In this document: positions 27,738-37,699 of the stretch, in pieces | Position numbering within the stretch: position 1 is the first letter of the stretch | How the letters are laid out: every line of letters begins with the position of its first letter | NCBI RefSeq assembly: GCF_009391885.1 | Contig: NZ_VZII01000008.1 | Coordinates: forward strand, 1 to 64,000 | Length of the DNA: 64,000 nt | DNA from: Pseudomonas sp. MN1F | Lineage (GTDB): Bacteria > Pseudomonadota > Gammaproteobacteria > Pseudomonadales > Pseudomonadaceae | Reading direction: 5' to 3' | The notes under the pieces: model-generated | Database searches by the model: none | What the model saw: only the letters and a program-made list of their open reading frames with translations | Told to the model about the DNA's origin: nothing | Translations under genes and position numbers: made by a program

Positions 27738-27832
27738 AGGGCGGCAAGCTACCTCTGCCGACGTGTGCGGCGAGGTCAAAACCAAGGGGTGCATGAGCAG
27801 CCCTTCAAATGATGTTAATGGAGAGTTTCACA

Positions 27833-28351
27833 ATGGCTTTTGACGCGTATATCCAAATCGACGGCATCCCAGGCGAAGTACTGGATGAAAAACACAAGGA
27901 CTGGATCGAAGTGCTGGGCTACGAGTACGGCGCCACCCAGGCCACCTCGGCGACCGCCAGCTCCTCGGGCGGTGCGTCCTCCGAGCGTGTTGCCCTGAGC
28001 GACTTCAAGATCCGCAAGGCAGTCGACAAGGCTTCGGCCAAGCTGTTCGAACACTGCTGCACCGGCAAGCACATCGCCAAGCTGAAGCTGAACGTCAACC
28101 GTGCCGGTGGCGACAAGGTCACCTACCTGACCATCGACATGGAAGAAGTCGTGGTGTCGTCGGTCAAGTTCGTCGCCGGTGGCAACCAGGGCGGTGAAGA
28201 CAAGGCCGTGAGCGACCTGCCGATCGAAGAGATCAGCTTCAACTTCGCCCGCATCAAGACCACCTACACCCAGCAGAACCGCACCGACGGCCAGGCTGGC
28301 GGCAACATCGTCGGTGGCTGGGACCGCACCGCGAACAAAGTGTTCGCCTAA
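27833..28351 (+). CDS. hcp: T6SS tube protein Hcp
   Basis: A 172-residue Hcp. It starts MAFDAYIQIDGIPGEVLDEK, with KHKDWIEVLGYEYG, a serine-rich loop (SSSGGASSERVALSDF), KLFEHCCTGKHIAKLKLNV and a C-terminal FNFARIKTTYTQQ. Hexameric Hcp rings stack into the expelled tube and can chaperone small effectors. ATG at 27833 was chosen over an upstream in-frame start because GGAGAG lies about 8 bases upstream and the N-terminus matches the family. Hairpins occur on both sides of the gene, consistent with separate control of its abundance. Confidence 0.97.
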   Translation: MAFDAYIQIDGIPGEVLDEKHKDWIEVLGYEYGATQATSATASSSGGASSERVALSDFKIRKAVDKASAKLFEHCCTGKHIAKLKLNVNRAGGDKVTYLTIDMEEVVVSSVKFVAGGNQGGEDKAVSDLPIEEISFNFARIKTTYTQQNRTDGQAGGNIVGGWDRTANKVFA

Positions 28352-28364
28352 GCAACTGCTTGTC

Positions 28365-28419
28365 CATGGGCCGCGCAGGCGGCCCATGTTCCACAGCGTG
28401 CCGGCTTGCCGGCACGCTG
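28365..28419 (+). terminator. Tandem strong hairpins between hcp and tssA
   Basis: Two perfect stem-loops: 10-base arms at 28365-28374 and 28379-28388 with a GCAG loop, then 11-base arms at 28394-28404 and 28409-28419 with a CTTG loop. No T-run follows either. They probably protect the hcp transcript 3' end or attenuate transcription into tssA. Confidence 0.6.
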
Positions 28420-28444
28420 CTCCCTCCCCTGACCAGAGTGTTTT

Positions 28445-29542
28445 ATGCCTGAAATCCTCAACGACCTATCGCTGGCCGAACTGGCCGCACCGATCGACGG
28501 TGGCAGTGGCGAAGACTTGAGCTTCTCTGCCTTGTTCGACCAGATCAAGGAGGCGCGCCGGGCAGACCCTGACTACCTGACCCAGGGCGACTGGCAGACC
28601 GACCTGAAAACCGCCGACTGGGAACAGGTCATCCAGCTGGCGGCCGAGGGGCTGGCAAAACAGAGCAAGGACCTGATGCTGGTCGCCTGGCTCAGCGAAG
28701 GCCTGGCCCAACGCGAACATTTCGAAGGCATCAGCTTCGGCCTGGAACTGACCGAACGCATCCTCGACACGTTCTGGGACAGCGTCTACCCGTCGCTCGA
28801 AGACGGCCTGGACGAGCGCGCCGCGCGCCTTTCCTGGCTCAAGACCACACTCACCGACATTGCCGGTGGCTTGCCCATTACCCAAGGGCAGCATTTCGGC
28901 GTGCTGCGCTATGACGAATCACGCCATGTAGAAAACCTCGCCTTGCAGAACCCCAAGGCGATGCAGACCGCACTGAACGAAGGCAAGATCAACGCCGAGA
29001 TCTTCCAGCGTTCGGTAGCCCTCAGCGATACCGAACACCTGCGCGCCAAGGCCTTGCAGATTGCCGCCTGCCTGCAGGCCTGCAACCGCCTGCAGGCCAG
29101 TGCCGACCGTTTGTTCGGCCACGAAGCGCCAAGCTTTGCCAGCCTCGCCGACATGCTGTCGCGGGCCAGCCAGCTGGCCGAGAAACTGCTCAAGGACCGC
29201 GGCGTCGAACTGCACCCGGTGGCCGTGCCGGTAGCAGAACCCGTCGCCACCGTTGCCCCCTCCAGCGAAGCAGGTGAACCGATGAACACGCCCGTCCAGG
29301 CCACCGCGCCTGCGCCCATGCGCACCACACCCCTGACCCGCGACGAGGCCTTCACCATGCTCGCCGGCATCGCCCAGTTCTTCAAGCAGAGCGAACCGCA
29401 AAGCCCGGTGCCGTACCTGATCGAACGCGCCATCAAATGGGGCAACATGCCGCTGGAAGGCTGGCTGAGCGATGTGATCAAGGACAGCAACGTGGTCGAC
29501 AACATCCGCGATGTGCTGGGTACCCGCGAGCCAAGGTCCTGA
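28445..29542 (+). CDS. tssA: T6SS assembly protein TssA (ImpA N-terminal family)
   Basis: A 365-residue TssA. It has an ImpA-type N-terminal domain: [62 protein letters not shown] and [21 protein letters not shown] proline/alanine linker (about residues 255-300) joins a small C-terminal domain ([35 protein letters not shown]). TssA proteins coordinate baseplate priming and tube or sheath growth. It is the last gene of the T6SS operon. Confidence 0.95.
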   Translation: MPEILNDLSLAELAAPIDGGSGEDLSFSALFDQIKEARRADPDYLTQGDWQTDLKTADWEQVIQLAAEGLAKQSKDLMLVAWLSEGLAQREHFEGISFGLELTERILDTFWDSVYPSLEDGLDERAARLSWLKTTLTDIAGGLPITQGQHFGVLRYDESRHVENLALQNPKAMQTALNEGKINAEIFQRSVALSDTEHLRAKALQIAACLQACNRLQASADRLFGHEAPSFASLADMLSRASQLAEKLLKDRGVELHPVAVPVAEPVATVAPSSEAGEPMNTPVQATAPAPMRTTPLTRDEAFTMLAGIAQFFKQSEPQSPVPYLIERAIKWGNMPLEGWLSDVIKDSNVVDNIRDVLGTREPRS

Positions 29543-29630
29543 CCTTGCGCCAGGCTCGCGGGCCTCTTCGCGGGCACAGAGCACATAAATACTGCTACCT
29601 TGAGCACTCTTCCCTGCCAAGGACCGCCTC

Positions 29631-32138
29631 ATGACGCACACTCCCCCAGGCTTCATCCGCGTCCGCGGCGCCCGCGAGCACAACCTCAAGAACATCGACG
29701 TCGATATCCCCCGCGACGCGCTGGTGGTGTTCACCGGCGTGTCCGGCTCGGGCAAGTCCTCGCTGGCCTTCTCCACCCTCTACGCCGAAGCCCAGCGCCG
29801 CTACTTCGAATCGGTCGCCCCCTATGCCCGGCGCTTGATCGACCAGGTCGGCGTGCCGGACGTCGATGCCATCGAAGGCCTGCCCCCGGCCGTGGCCCTG
29901 CAGCAGCAGCGCGGCACGCCCAGCGCGCGCTCGTCGGTGGGCAGCGTCACCACCCTGTCCAGCTCGATCCGCATGCTCTACTCGCGCGCCGGCAGCTACC
30001 CGGCCGGGCAGCCGATGCTGTACGCCGAGGACTTCTCGCCCAACACCCCACAAGGCGCCTGCCCGGAGTGCCATGGGCTGGGGCGGGTCTATGAGGTGAC
30101 CGAGGCGACCATGGTCCCCGACCCGTCGCTGACCATCCGCGAGCGTGCCGTGGCAGCCTGGCCGATGGCCTGGCAGGGGCAGAACCTGCGCGACATCCTG
30201 GTGACCTTGGGCTATGACGTCGATATTCCCTGGCGCGAGCTGCCCCAGGAACAGCGCGACTGGATTCTCTACACCGAAGAAACCCCCACCGTGCCGGTAT
30301 ACGCCGGCCTCACGCCGGCACAGACCCGCGCCGCGCTCAAGCGCAAGCTCGAACCGAGCTATCAGGGCACCTTCAGCGGTGCCCGGCGCTACGTGCTGCA
30401 TACCTTCATGCACTCGCAGAGCGCACAGATGCGCAAGCGCGTGTCGCAATACATGCGCCCCAGCCCGTGCCCACTGTGCCAGGGCAAGCGGCTCAAACGT
30501 GCGGCGCTGGAGGTGACCTTCGCCGGCCGCGACATCGGCGAGCTGTCGCGGCTGCCGTTGCAGGGGCTGGCCGAGGTGTTCCGCCAGGTCGCAGCGCCAG
30601 GTTACCTGGAGCAGCACGACGACAACCTGACCCTGGAAAAACGCCTGGCCGCGCAACGCATCGCCAACGAACTGCTGGAGCGCATCGACACCCTGATCGA
30701 CCTGGGCCTGGGCTACCTGGCGCTGGAGCGCAGCACACCGACCCTGTCGTTTGGCGAGCTGCAACGGCTGCGCCTGGCCACCCAGCTCAATTCGCAGCTG
30801 TTCGGCGTGATCTACGTGCTCGACGAGCCTTCCGCCGGCCTGCACCCGGCCGACAGCGAAGCGCTGTTCGAGGCCTTGCAGCGGCTCAAGCAGGCCGGCA
30901 ACTCGGTGTACGTGGTGGAGCACGACCTGGATACCATGCGCCGCGCCGACTGGTTGGTGGACGTCGGCCCTGCTGCCGGCGAGCACGGCGGGCAAGTCCT
31001 CTACAGTGGTCCACCAAGCGGCTTGGCGCAGGTCGAGGCCTCGCGCACCGCCGCCTACCTGTTCGCCGAGCAGCAGCGTCATGCGCGCACGCCACGTCAG
31101 CCATACGACTGGCTGGCGCTGGAAGGCATCACTCGCAACAACCTCGACAACCTCAGCACCCGTTTCCCGCTGGGTTGCTTCACGTCGGTCACTGGCATTT
31201 CCGGTTCGGGCAAGTCAAGCCTGGTCAGCCAGGCCCTGCTGGAGCTGGTCGGCGCTCACCTCGGTCATGCCGAGCAAAAGGCCGAAGCTGAAGAGCAAAG
31301 CCTTGAAGATGAACCCGAGCAGTTCAGCGCCGGGCGTGTCACCGCCGGGCTCGACAGCATCAAGCGCCTGGTGCAGGTGGACCAGAAGCCGATCGGCCGC
31401 ACGCCGCGCTCCAACCTGGCAACCTACACCGGGCTGTTCGATCATGTACGCAAGCTGTTCGCCGCCACCGAACAGGCCAAGGCCCGCAGTTTCGATGCCG
31501 GGCGCTTCTCGTTCAACGTGGCCAAGGGCCGCTGCGAGAACTGCGAGGGAGAAGGCTTCGTCAGCGTCGAACTGCTGTTCATGCCCAGCGTCTATGCGCC
31601 CTGCCCGACCTGCCACGGCGCTCGTTACAACCCAGAGACCCTGGCGGTGACCTGGCAGGGCATGAACATCGCCCAGGTGCTGCAACTGACAGTCGAGCAG
31701 GCACTACAGGTGTTCGCCGAGCAGCCAGCGGCGCGGCGTTGCCTGCAGGTGCTGCAGGATATCGGCCTGGGCTACCTGCGCCTGGGGCAGCCGGCTACCG
31801 AACTTTCCGGCGGCGAGGCGCAGCGGATCAAGCTGGCCACCGAGCTGCAACGGGTGGCCCGTGGCGCGACCTTGTATGTGCTGGACGAACCTACCAACGG
31901 GCTGCATCCGCAGGATATCGACCGCTTGCTGGTGCAGCTCAACCGGTTGGTCGAGGCCGGGCACAGCGTGGTGGTGGTCGAGCATGACATGCGCGTGGTG
32001 GCGCAGAGTGACTGGGTGATCGACATCGGGCCGGGGGCTGGGGCTGCTGGCGGTCGGGTGGTGGTCAGTGGTACCCCGCAGGTGGTGGCTGGGTGTGGGG
32101 ACAGTCGTACTGCCGAGTTTCTTGCCCGGGCCTTGTAG
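29631..32138 (+). CDS. UvrA paralogue (excinuclease ABC subunit A-like ATPase)
   Basis: An 835-residue tandem ABC ATPase of the UvrA family, shorter than canonical UvrA (~940). It carries two Walker A motifs (GVSGSGKSS near the start and GISGSGKSS in the second half) and two ABC signatures ([15 protein letters not shown] and [15 protein letters not shown]). Zinc-finger cysteine pairs are present ([26 protein letters not shown]). Shortened UvrA2-type proteins are known to aid tolerance to DNA-binding drugs and may not load UvrB in the usual way. It is not part of the T6SS operon, starting 88 bases after tssA. A housekeeping uvrA would be expected elsewhere in the genome. Confidence 0.9.
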   Translation: MTHTPPGFIRVRGAREHNLKNIDVDIPRDALVVFTGVSGSGKSSLAFSTLYAEAQRRYFESVAPYARRLIDQVGVPDVDAIEGLPPAVALQQQRGTPSARSSVGSVTTLSSSIRMLYSRAGSYPAGQPMLYAEDFSPNTPQGACPECHGLGRVYEVTEATMVPDPSLTIRERAVAAWPMAWQGQNLRDILVTLGYDVDIPWRELPQEQRDWILYTEETPTVPVYAGLTPAQTRAALKRKLEPSYQGTFSGARRYVLHTFMHSQSAQMRKRVSQYMRPSPCPLCQGKRLKRAALEVTFAGRDIGELSRLPLQGLAEVFRQVAAPGYLEQHDDNLTLEKRLAAQRIANELLERIDTLIDLGLGYLALERSTPTLSFGELQRLRLATQLNSQLFGVIYVLDEPSAGLHPADSEALFEALQRLKQAGNSVYVVEHDLDTMRRADWLVDVGPAAGEHGGQVLYSGPPSGLAQVEASRTAAYLFAEQQRHARTPRQPYDWLALEGITRNNLDNLSTRFPLGCFTSVTGISGSGKSSLVSQALLELVGAHLGHAEQKAEAEEQSLEDEPEQFSAGRVTAGLDSIKRLVQVDQKPIGRTPRSNLATYTGLFDHVRKLFAATEQAKARSFDAGRFSFNVAKGRCENCEGEGFVSVELLFMPSVYAPCPTCHGARYNPETLAVTWQGMNIAQVLQLTVEQALQVFAEQPAARRCLQVLQDIGLGYLRLGQPATELSGGEAQRIKLATELQRVARGATLYVLDEPTNGLHPQDIDRLLVQLNRLVEAGHSVVVVEHDMRVVAQSDWVIDIGPGAGAAGGRVVVSGTPQVVAGCGDSRTAEFLARAL

Positions 32139-32148
32139 CGCCTGTGCT

Positions 32149-32221
32149 GGCCCTTCGCGGCTGAAGCCGCTCCTACAGGGATTTGCATTACCTGTAGGAG
32201 CGGCTTCAGCCGCGAAGGGCC
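32149..32221. repeat. Inverted pair of P. putida-type REP elements / bidirectional terminator
   Basis: Perfect 31-base arms at 32149-32179 and 32191-32221 around an 11-base loop. The arms contain the CTTCGCGG...GCTCCTACAGG core of the abundant Pseudomonas putida REP repeats. It follows the UvrA-like gene and probably ends its transcript and shields mRNA ends. Confidence 0.85.
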
Positions 32222-32320
32222 GGTGCAGGTAAAACAATCCTTCCTATACTCTCCTTGGCATCTTGCGTGCCGACTGCCCAAAAATCGCAATACCTCACAT
32301 AACAACAACCGAGGTGGCAA

Positions 32321-34075
32321 ATGGTCTGGCAGCAAATCTACGATCCGTTCGCAAGCCCCGTGCTCTCCACGCTGATGGCCGCCGTACCGGTGGTGGTGAT
32401 GCTGGCGGCGCTGGCCTTCTTCCATATCAAAGCGCACATCGCCGCCCTGCTCGCCCTGGGCTCGGCGCTGCTGATCTCGATCTTTGCCTTCGGCATGCCG
32501 GCCAACATGGCCGGCTCGGCGGCATTGTACGGCGCGGCCAACGGCCTGCTGCCGATCGGCTGGATCGTGCTCAACATCATCTTCCTGCACCGGCTGACCA
32601 CCGAGAACGGCTCGTTCAAGGTGCTGCAGGACTCACTGGCACGCATCACCGACGACCGCCGCCTGCAGCTGCTGCTGATCGCCTTCTGCTTCGGGGCCTT
32701 CTTCGAGGGCGCGGCGGGCTTCGGTACGCCAGTGGCGGTAACCGGGGCGATCCTCATCGGCCTGGGCTTCTCGCCACTGGCCGCTTCCGGGCTGGCGCTG
32801 ATCGCCAACACTGCGCCGGTGGCGTTCGGCGCGCTCGGCACGCCGATCATCACCTTGGCCAAGGTCACCGGGCTGGATGAAATGGAGCTGTCGGCGATGG
32901 TCGGCCGGCAACTGCCGTTCTTTTCGGTGATCGTGCCGTTCTGGCTGATCTGGGCCTTTGCCGGCTGGCGCAAGATGCTCGAAGTGTGGCCGGCGATCCT
33001 GGTGGCCGGGGTCACGTTCGCGGTCCCGCAGTTCCTGGTGTCGAACTTCCACGGGCCGATGCTGGTGGACGTGATCGCCGCGCTGATCTCCATGGCCTGC
33101 CTGACCGGCTTCCTGCGGGTGTGGAAGCCGGCCACCGTGCACACCTCGGCGGCGCTCACCGGGCGGGTGGACGACTCCAAGGTCGAGGACGACGGCAAGG
33201 CCGGCACCGCTGCCACCTTTACCCAGAGCGACCAGCGCAGTGTGTTCAAGGCCTGGTTGCCATGGATCATCCTGACCGTGTTCGTGTTCGCCTGGGGCAC
33301 GGCGGGCTTCAAGAACCTGTTCGACACCCGCCCGGCGCTCGACCCGGCCAGTGGCGCGGCGATGCTCGACCCGCAGGGCAAGCCGCTGCGTGAAGGCAAC
33401 CCGGTGTTTGCCCCGGTGTTCACCTTCGACTCGATCCACCAGCAGATCGAGAAAGTGCCGCCCGTGGTGCCCGCACCGAAGAAAGAAGATGCCCAATACA
33501 AGTTCACCTGGTTCACCGCCACTGGCAGCGGCATCTTCCTCGCGGCCATCCTCGGCGGGCTGCTGATGGGTTACTCGCCTCTGGAGCTTGGGCGGCAGTA
33601 TTTACGCACGCTGTGGGTGGTGCGCTACTCGCTGATCACCATTGTCGCCATGCTGGCGTTGGGCTTTCTCACACGCTACTCGGGGCTGGACGCGACCATG
33701 GGCCTGGCATTTGCCGCCACGGGCATCTTCTACCCCATGTTCGGCTCCCTGCTTGGCTGGCTAGGCGTGGCGCTGACCGGTTCGGACACGGCCTCCAACG
33801 TGCTGTTCGGCGGGTTGCAGCGGGTGACGGCGGAGCAGCTGGGGCTGAGCCCGGTGCTGATGGCGGCGGCCAACAGTTCGGGCGGGGTGATGGGCAAGAT
33901 GGTCGATGCGCAGTCGATTGTCGTGGCTTCCACCGCAACCCGCTGGTATGGGCATGAGGGCGAGATTCTGCGTTATGTGTTCTTCCACTCGATCGTGCTG
34001 GCGGTGCTGGTGGGTTGCCTGGTGACCTTGCAGGCGTATGTGGCGCCGTTCACCGCCATGGTGGTGGGCCACTAG
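32321..34075 (+). CDS. lldP: L-lactate permease family transporter
   Basis: A 584-residue LctP/LldP-family secondary transporter with about 12-14 membrane helices. Family motifs include WQQIYDPF at the N-terminus, EGAAGFGTPVAVTGAIL, NTAPVAFGALGTPIITLA, LTGSDTASNVLFGGLQ and NSSGGVMGKMVDAQSIVVA. It imports lactate or a related 2-hydroxy acid with protons. No lactate dehydrogenase (lldD) or lldR regulator is adjacent, so glycolate or lactate specificity is open. An ATG with AGGTGG upstream supports the start. Confidence 0.9.
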   Translation: MVWQQIYDPFASPVLSTLMAAVPVVVMLAALAFFHIKAHIAALLALGSALLISIFAFGMPANMAGSAALYGAANGLLPIGWIVLNIIFLHRLTTENGSFKVLQDSLARITDDRRLQLLLIAFCFGAFFEGAAGFGTPVAVTGAILIGLGFSPLAASGLALIANTAPVAFGALGTPIITLAKVTGLDEMELSAMVGRQLPFFSVIVPFWLIWAFAGWRKMLEVWPAILVAGVTFAVPQFLVSNFHGPMLVDVIAALISMACLTGFLRVWKPATVHTSAALTGRVDDSKVEDDGKAGTAATFTQSDQRSVFKAWLPWIILTVFVFAWGTAGFKNLFDTRPALDPASGAAMLDPQGKPLREGNPVFAPVFTFDSIHQQIEKVPPVVPAPKKEDAQYKFTWFTATGSGIFLAAILGGLLMGYSPLELGRQYLRTLWVVRYSLITIVAMLALGFLTRYSGLDATMGLAFAATGIFYPMFGSLLGWLGVALTGSDTASNVLFGGLQRVTAEQLGLSPVLMAAANSSGGVMGKMVDAQSIVVASTATRWYGHEGEILRYVFFHSIVLAVLVGCLVTLQAYVAPFTAMVVGH

Positions 34076-34076
34076 A

Positions 34077-34113
34077 TTTTTTGCGGGGGCGGCCCGAGGC
34101 CGCTCCCACAAAA
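34077..34113 (+). terminator. REP-like hairpin / terminator after lactate permease gene
   Basis: An imperfect inverted repeat: TGCGGGGGCGGC then CCGAG then GCCGCTCCCACA, flanked by T- and A-runs (ttttttg on the left, caaaaa on the right). That arrangement could terminate transcription from both sides. The right arm resembles a REP half. Confidence 0.6.
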
Positions 34114-34163
34114 AGCGCGCGCGGCAGTGTCAAAGCCGCAGGCCCTGAAGTACAGTCAGCCCC

Positions 34164-35813
34164 ATGGACAAATACACCCCGCGCCAGTGGCTCCCGCACG
34201 AGAAGCCCAGCCTCCCCGGCTCCCCTTCCACGCCCCTGCACACGCCGGCCAAGCGCCTGGCGTATGGCGTGGTCGGCCTGCTGGTGGCGATTACGGGCGG
34301 CCTGGGTAACGCACTGGTCACCGCCAACCTGGTGTTCCTGCAGGGCGCGCTGGGCGCGACCAGCGCCGAGATGGCCTGGTTGCCGGCGGCCTATGTGATG
34401 ACCAACGTGTCGATCAACCTGCTGCTGGTCAAGTTCCGCCAGCAGTTCGGCCTGCGCGCTTTCACCGAGGTGTTCCTGGTGCTGTATGCCGTGGTCACTT
34501 TCGCCCACCTGCTGGTCAACGACCTCAACTCGGCCATCGCCGTGCGCGCGGCCCATGGCATGGTCGGCGCGGCGCTCAGTTCGCTGGGCCTGTACTACAT
34601 GATCCAGGCGTTCCCCGAGCGCTGGCGCCTCAAGGCCATGGTGCTGGGCCTGGGTGCCTCGCAACTGGCCCTGCCACTGGCACGGATCTTCTCCGAGGAC
34701 CTGCTGCAGATCGCCGAATGGCGCGGCCTGTACCTGTTCGAGCTGGGCCTGGCGCTGGCCGCGCTGGGCTGCGTACTGCTGCTCAAGCTGCCGCCCGGCG
34801 ACCGCTTCAAGACCTTCGAACCGCTGGATTTCCTTACCTTCACCTTGATGGCCAGCGGCGTCGCCCTGCTCTGCGCCGCACTGTCACTCGGGCGTATCGA
34901 CTGGTGGCTGGAGGCACCGTGGATCGGCGTCGCCCTGGCCGCTTCGATCGCCTTGATCTTCACCGGCCTGGCGATCGAGCACAACCGCCAGAACCCGCTG
35001 CTGATGACGCGCTGGCTGGGCAGTGGCGCGATCATCCGCCTGGGCCTGTGCGTCATCCTGATCCGCATGGTCACCTCGGAGCAATCCACCGGTGCGGTGG
35101 GCTTTCTGCAGGTGCTGAACATGGGCAGCGAACAGATGCGCTCGCTGTACTGGATCATGCTGCTCGGCGCCGTGGCGGGCCTTGCCACCAGCGCAATGAC
35201 CATCGACCCCAAGCACCTGGTGATACCGCTTTTCATCTCGCTGCTGGCGATGGCTACCGGGGCGTTCATGGACAGCAGTTCGAGCAACCTCACACGCCCG
35301 GCACAGATGTACCTCAGCCAGTTCCTGCTGGCTTTCGGCAGCACCTTCTTCCTCGGCCCGTCGATGGCCCTGGGCATCAGCCACGTGCGCGCCAACCCGC
35401 GCAACCTGGTGAGTTTCTCGGTGCTGTTCGGCATCTGCAACAACCTCGGCGGGCTGATCGGCGCGGCGCTGCTGGGCACCTTCCAGACCTGGCGCGAGAA
35501 GTTCCACTCCAGCCACCTGATCGACCGCCTCAGCTACCTCGAACCGCTGGTCAACGCCCGCGTGCAAAGCGGCGGCTCCGGTTACGCCGGGATCCTCGCC
35601 GACCCGGCGCTGCGCAGCGAGGCCGGCCTGCGCGTATTGGCCAGCGCCGCCACCCGCGAGGCCAACGTGATGGCCTACAACGACGTGTTCGTGCTGATCG
35701 GCAGCATCGCCGTGCTGACCATGATCTGGATTACCCTTCGCGGCTCCTGGCTGTGGTATGTCGCCCGCCAGGCTGCTTCATCCGACTCCACCAGCGGTAC
35801 TGCCAACCGATGA
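34164..35813 (+). CDS. MFS drug exporter (DHA2/EmrB-like)
   Basis: A 549-residue inner-membrane transporter with a ~30-residue cytoplasmic N-terminal tail and about 14 hydrophobic segments (for example LAYGVVGLLVAITGGLGNAL). It belongs to the 14-helix drug:proton antiporter type that works with a HlyD/EmrA-like adaptor. The stop overlaps the start of that adaptor gene (ATGA), so the two form an export pair. No outer-membrane factor gene is adjacent. The substrate is unknown. Confidence 0.88.
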   Translation: MDKYTPRQWLPHEKPSLPGSPSTPLHTPAKRLAYGVVGLLVAITGGLGNALVTANLVFLQGALGATSAEMAWLPAAYVMTNVSINLLLVKFRQQFGLRAFTEVFLVLYAVVTFAHLLVNDLNSAIAVRAAHGMVGAALSSLGLYYMIQAFPERWRLKAMVLGLGASQLALPLARIFSEDLLQIAEWRGLYLFELGLALAALGCVLLLKLPPGDRFKTFEPLDFLTFTLMASGVALLCAALSLGRIDWWLEAPWIGVALAASIALIFTGLAIEHNRQNPLLMTRWLGSGAIIRLGLCVILIRMVTSEQSTGAVGFLQVLNMGSEQMRSLYWIMLLGAVAGLATSAMTIDPKHLVIPLFISLLAMATGAFMDSSSSNLTRPAQMYLSQFLLAFGSTFFLGPSMALGISHVRANPRNLVSFSVLFGICNNLGGLIGAALLGTFQTWREKFHSSHLIDRLSYLEPLVNARVQSGGSGYAGILADPALRSEAGLRVLASAATREANVMAYNDVFVLIGSIAVLTMIWITLRGSWLWYVARQAASSDSTSGTANR

Positions 35814-36952
35814 CCGAAGAAACCCGCACCACGACCACCACCGCCATCGCCGAAACCCCGGAAGGCAGCACGCCGCCCAGCGAACCGACCAGCCCGGTGC
35901 GCACGCGGCGGGTGCGCATCCTGTCCTCGATCAGCTTCGCCTGTGTGGCCCTGGCCGGCATCCTGCTGGTGCTCTATGCCTGGAACCTGCCGCCATTCAG
36001 CAGCGCCATCGAAAGCACCGAAAATGCCCTGGTGCGCGGCCAGGTAACGATCATCGGCCCACAGCTGAGCGGTTACATCGTCGACGTGCCGGTGCATGAC
36101 TTCCAGTTCGTCAAGGCCGGCGACCTGCTGGTGCAGCTGGACGACCGCATCTACACGCAACGCCTGGCCCAGGCCGTCGCCCAGCTGCAACAGCAGCAAG
36201 CGGCGCTGGCCAACAACCTGCAGCAGCGCAACAGCGCCGAAGCCACCATCGCCCAGCGCCAGGCGGCGATCGGCGATGCCTCGGCCCAGGCGACCAAGGC
36301 CAAGGCCGACCTTAGCCGCAACCAGGCGCTGGTCAGCGATGGTTCGGTGTCGCGCAGCTCGCTGGACCTGGCCCGCGCCAGCGAGGCCGCTGCTGTCGCC
36401 AGCCTGGCCCAGGCCAGGGCCGCACTGGAAATCGCCCGCCAGGACCGCGAAACGGTGATCGTCAACCGCGCCTCGCTGGAGGCTTCGGTGGCGAACGCCA
36501 AGGCCGCCGTCGAGCTGGCCCGCATCGACCTCGACAACACCCGCGTCACCGCCCCGCGTGACGGCCAACTGGGGCAGATCGGCACGCGCCTGGGCGCCTA
36601 CGTCAACTCGGGCGCGCAACTGATGGCGCTAGTGCCCGACACCCTGTGGGTGATCGCCAACATGAAGGAAACCCAGATGGCCGACGTGCGCATCGGCCAG
36701 CCGGTGACCTTCACCGTCGATGCCTTGAACCACCTCAAGCTGTATGGCCATGTGCAGCAGATCTCGCCGGCCACCGGCTCCGAATTCGCCCTGTTGCAGG
36801 CTGACAATGCCACGGGCAACTTCGTGAAGATTGCCCAGCGCATCCCGGTGCGCATCACCGTCGACCCCGATCAGCCCGACGCGGCGCGCTTGCGCCCGGG
36901 GATGTCGGTGGTGGTCAGCATCGATACCCGGGAGCCGCAAGGGCATCATTGA
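35810..36952 (+). CDS. HlyD/EmrA-family membrane fusion protein
   Basis: A 380-residue periplasmic adaptor. It has a cytoplasmic threonine-rich tail (1-35), one membrane helix (about 37-58), a lipoyl-like half (TIIGPQLSGYIVDVPVHDFQ, VKAGDLLVQLDD) and a coiled coil from about 115 to 230 with QLQQQQAALANNLQQ. A second lipoyl half (LDNTRVTAPRDGQLGQIG) and a beta-barrel domain complete it. It works with the MFS transporter encoded upstream. The start at 35810 is set by the ATGA overlap and the family-like N-terminus. Confidence 0.92.
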   Translation: MTEETRTTTTTAIAETPEGSTPPSEPTSPVRTRRVRILSSISFACVALAGILLVLYAWNLPPFSSAIESTENALVRGQVTIIGPQLSGYIVDVPVHDFQFVKAGDLLVQLDDRIYTQRLAQAVAQLQQQQAALANNLQQRNSAEATIAQRQAAIGDASAQATKAKADLSRNQALVSDGSVSRSSLDLARASEAAAVASLAQARAALEIARQDRETVIVNRASLEASVANAKAAVELARIDLDNTRVTAPRDGQLGQIGTRLGAYVNSGAQLMALVPDTLWVIANMKETQMADVRIGQPVTFTVDALNHLKLYGHVQQISPATGSEFALLQADNATGNFVKIAQRIPVRITVDPDQPDAARLRPGMSVVVSIDTREPQGHH

Positions 36953-37066
36953 CCGCCGCTATGTGAACCCTGTCCAGATGCCGTACTGCCACGATTGCGC
37001 CGCTCTAGGCCGTGGGTTTTAATGCCCGCGCACCGGTTTATCTTCGCAATCCAAGGACGCTTGATC

Positions 37067-37699
37067 ATGTACAGGACGATCGTACCGTTGGCGCTGCTGG
37101 CCACCTTGGCCGGCTGCTCGGACACCAAGGACGCCAGCGAGGCCAATTTCCACAAGGCGGCCCAGGCCTACCTCGACACGCAGTATCCGCATTGCTTCGT
37201 GGTCACCGACTTCCCCACCAAGACCCAGGACTTCGACGTCACCGGCACCAACAAGGCGCTGCATGCCCTGGCCAGGGTCGGCATCGTCAGCGAGAAGGAA
37301 ATCTCCCGCGTCGAAGTGCCGGAGCGCCTGTGGCAGCCGGCCCGCACCGATATCTACTACGCCTACGACCTCACCGATGAAGGTCGCAAGTACTACAAGG
37401 CGGGTGCCCAGAAGATGCTCAACGGCCAGACCCGCGGCGGGCTGTGTTTCGGCAAGGCCGAGGTGACGGCGATCGAGCAGTTCAGCGAGCCGGGCCTGAT
37501 GATGGGGCGCACCGTTTCCGATGTGACCTATGCCTACAAGATCACCGGGCTGCCAGACTGGGCGGCGAATGACCAGGTCAGGGCCAATATCCGTGACCTG
37601 GGCAATGCAGTGGCGACCCATGAAACACCGGCCCGGGAAAAGCGGGTGATGGTACTGACCAACCAGGGTTGGGTGCACGAACGGCTGTTCGACCAATAG
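37067..37699 (+). CDS. Putative lipoprotein, unknown function
   Basis: A 210-residue protein with signal peptide and lipobox LAGC (cysteine 17). The mature part has a mixed alpha/beta pattern, with AYLDTQYPHCFVVTDFPTK, a repeat-like DLTDEGRKYYKAGAQKML and RGGLCFGKAEVTAIEQFSEP. Similar Pseudomonas lipoproteins are conserved without assigned function. ATG at 37067 follows an AAGGACG site; the longer upstream frame is unlikely. It is a single gene with a 114-base upstream gap. Confidence 0.8.
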   Translation: MYRTIVPLALLATLAGCSDTKDASEANFHKAAQAYLDTQYPHCFVVTDFPTKTQDFDVTGTNKALHALARVGIVSEKEISRVEVPERLWQPARTDIYYAYDLTDEGRKYYKAGAQKMLNGQTRGGLCFGKAEVTAIEQFSEPGLMMGRTVSDVTYAYKITGLPDWAANDQVRANIRDLGNAVATHETPAREKRVMVLTNQGWVHERLFDQ

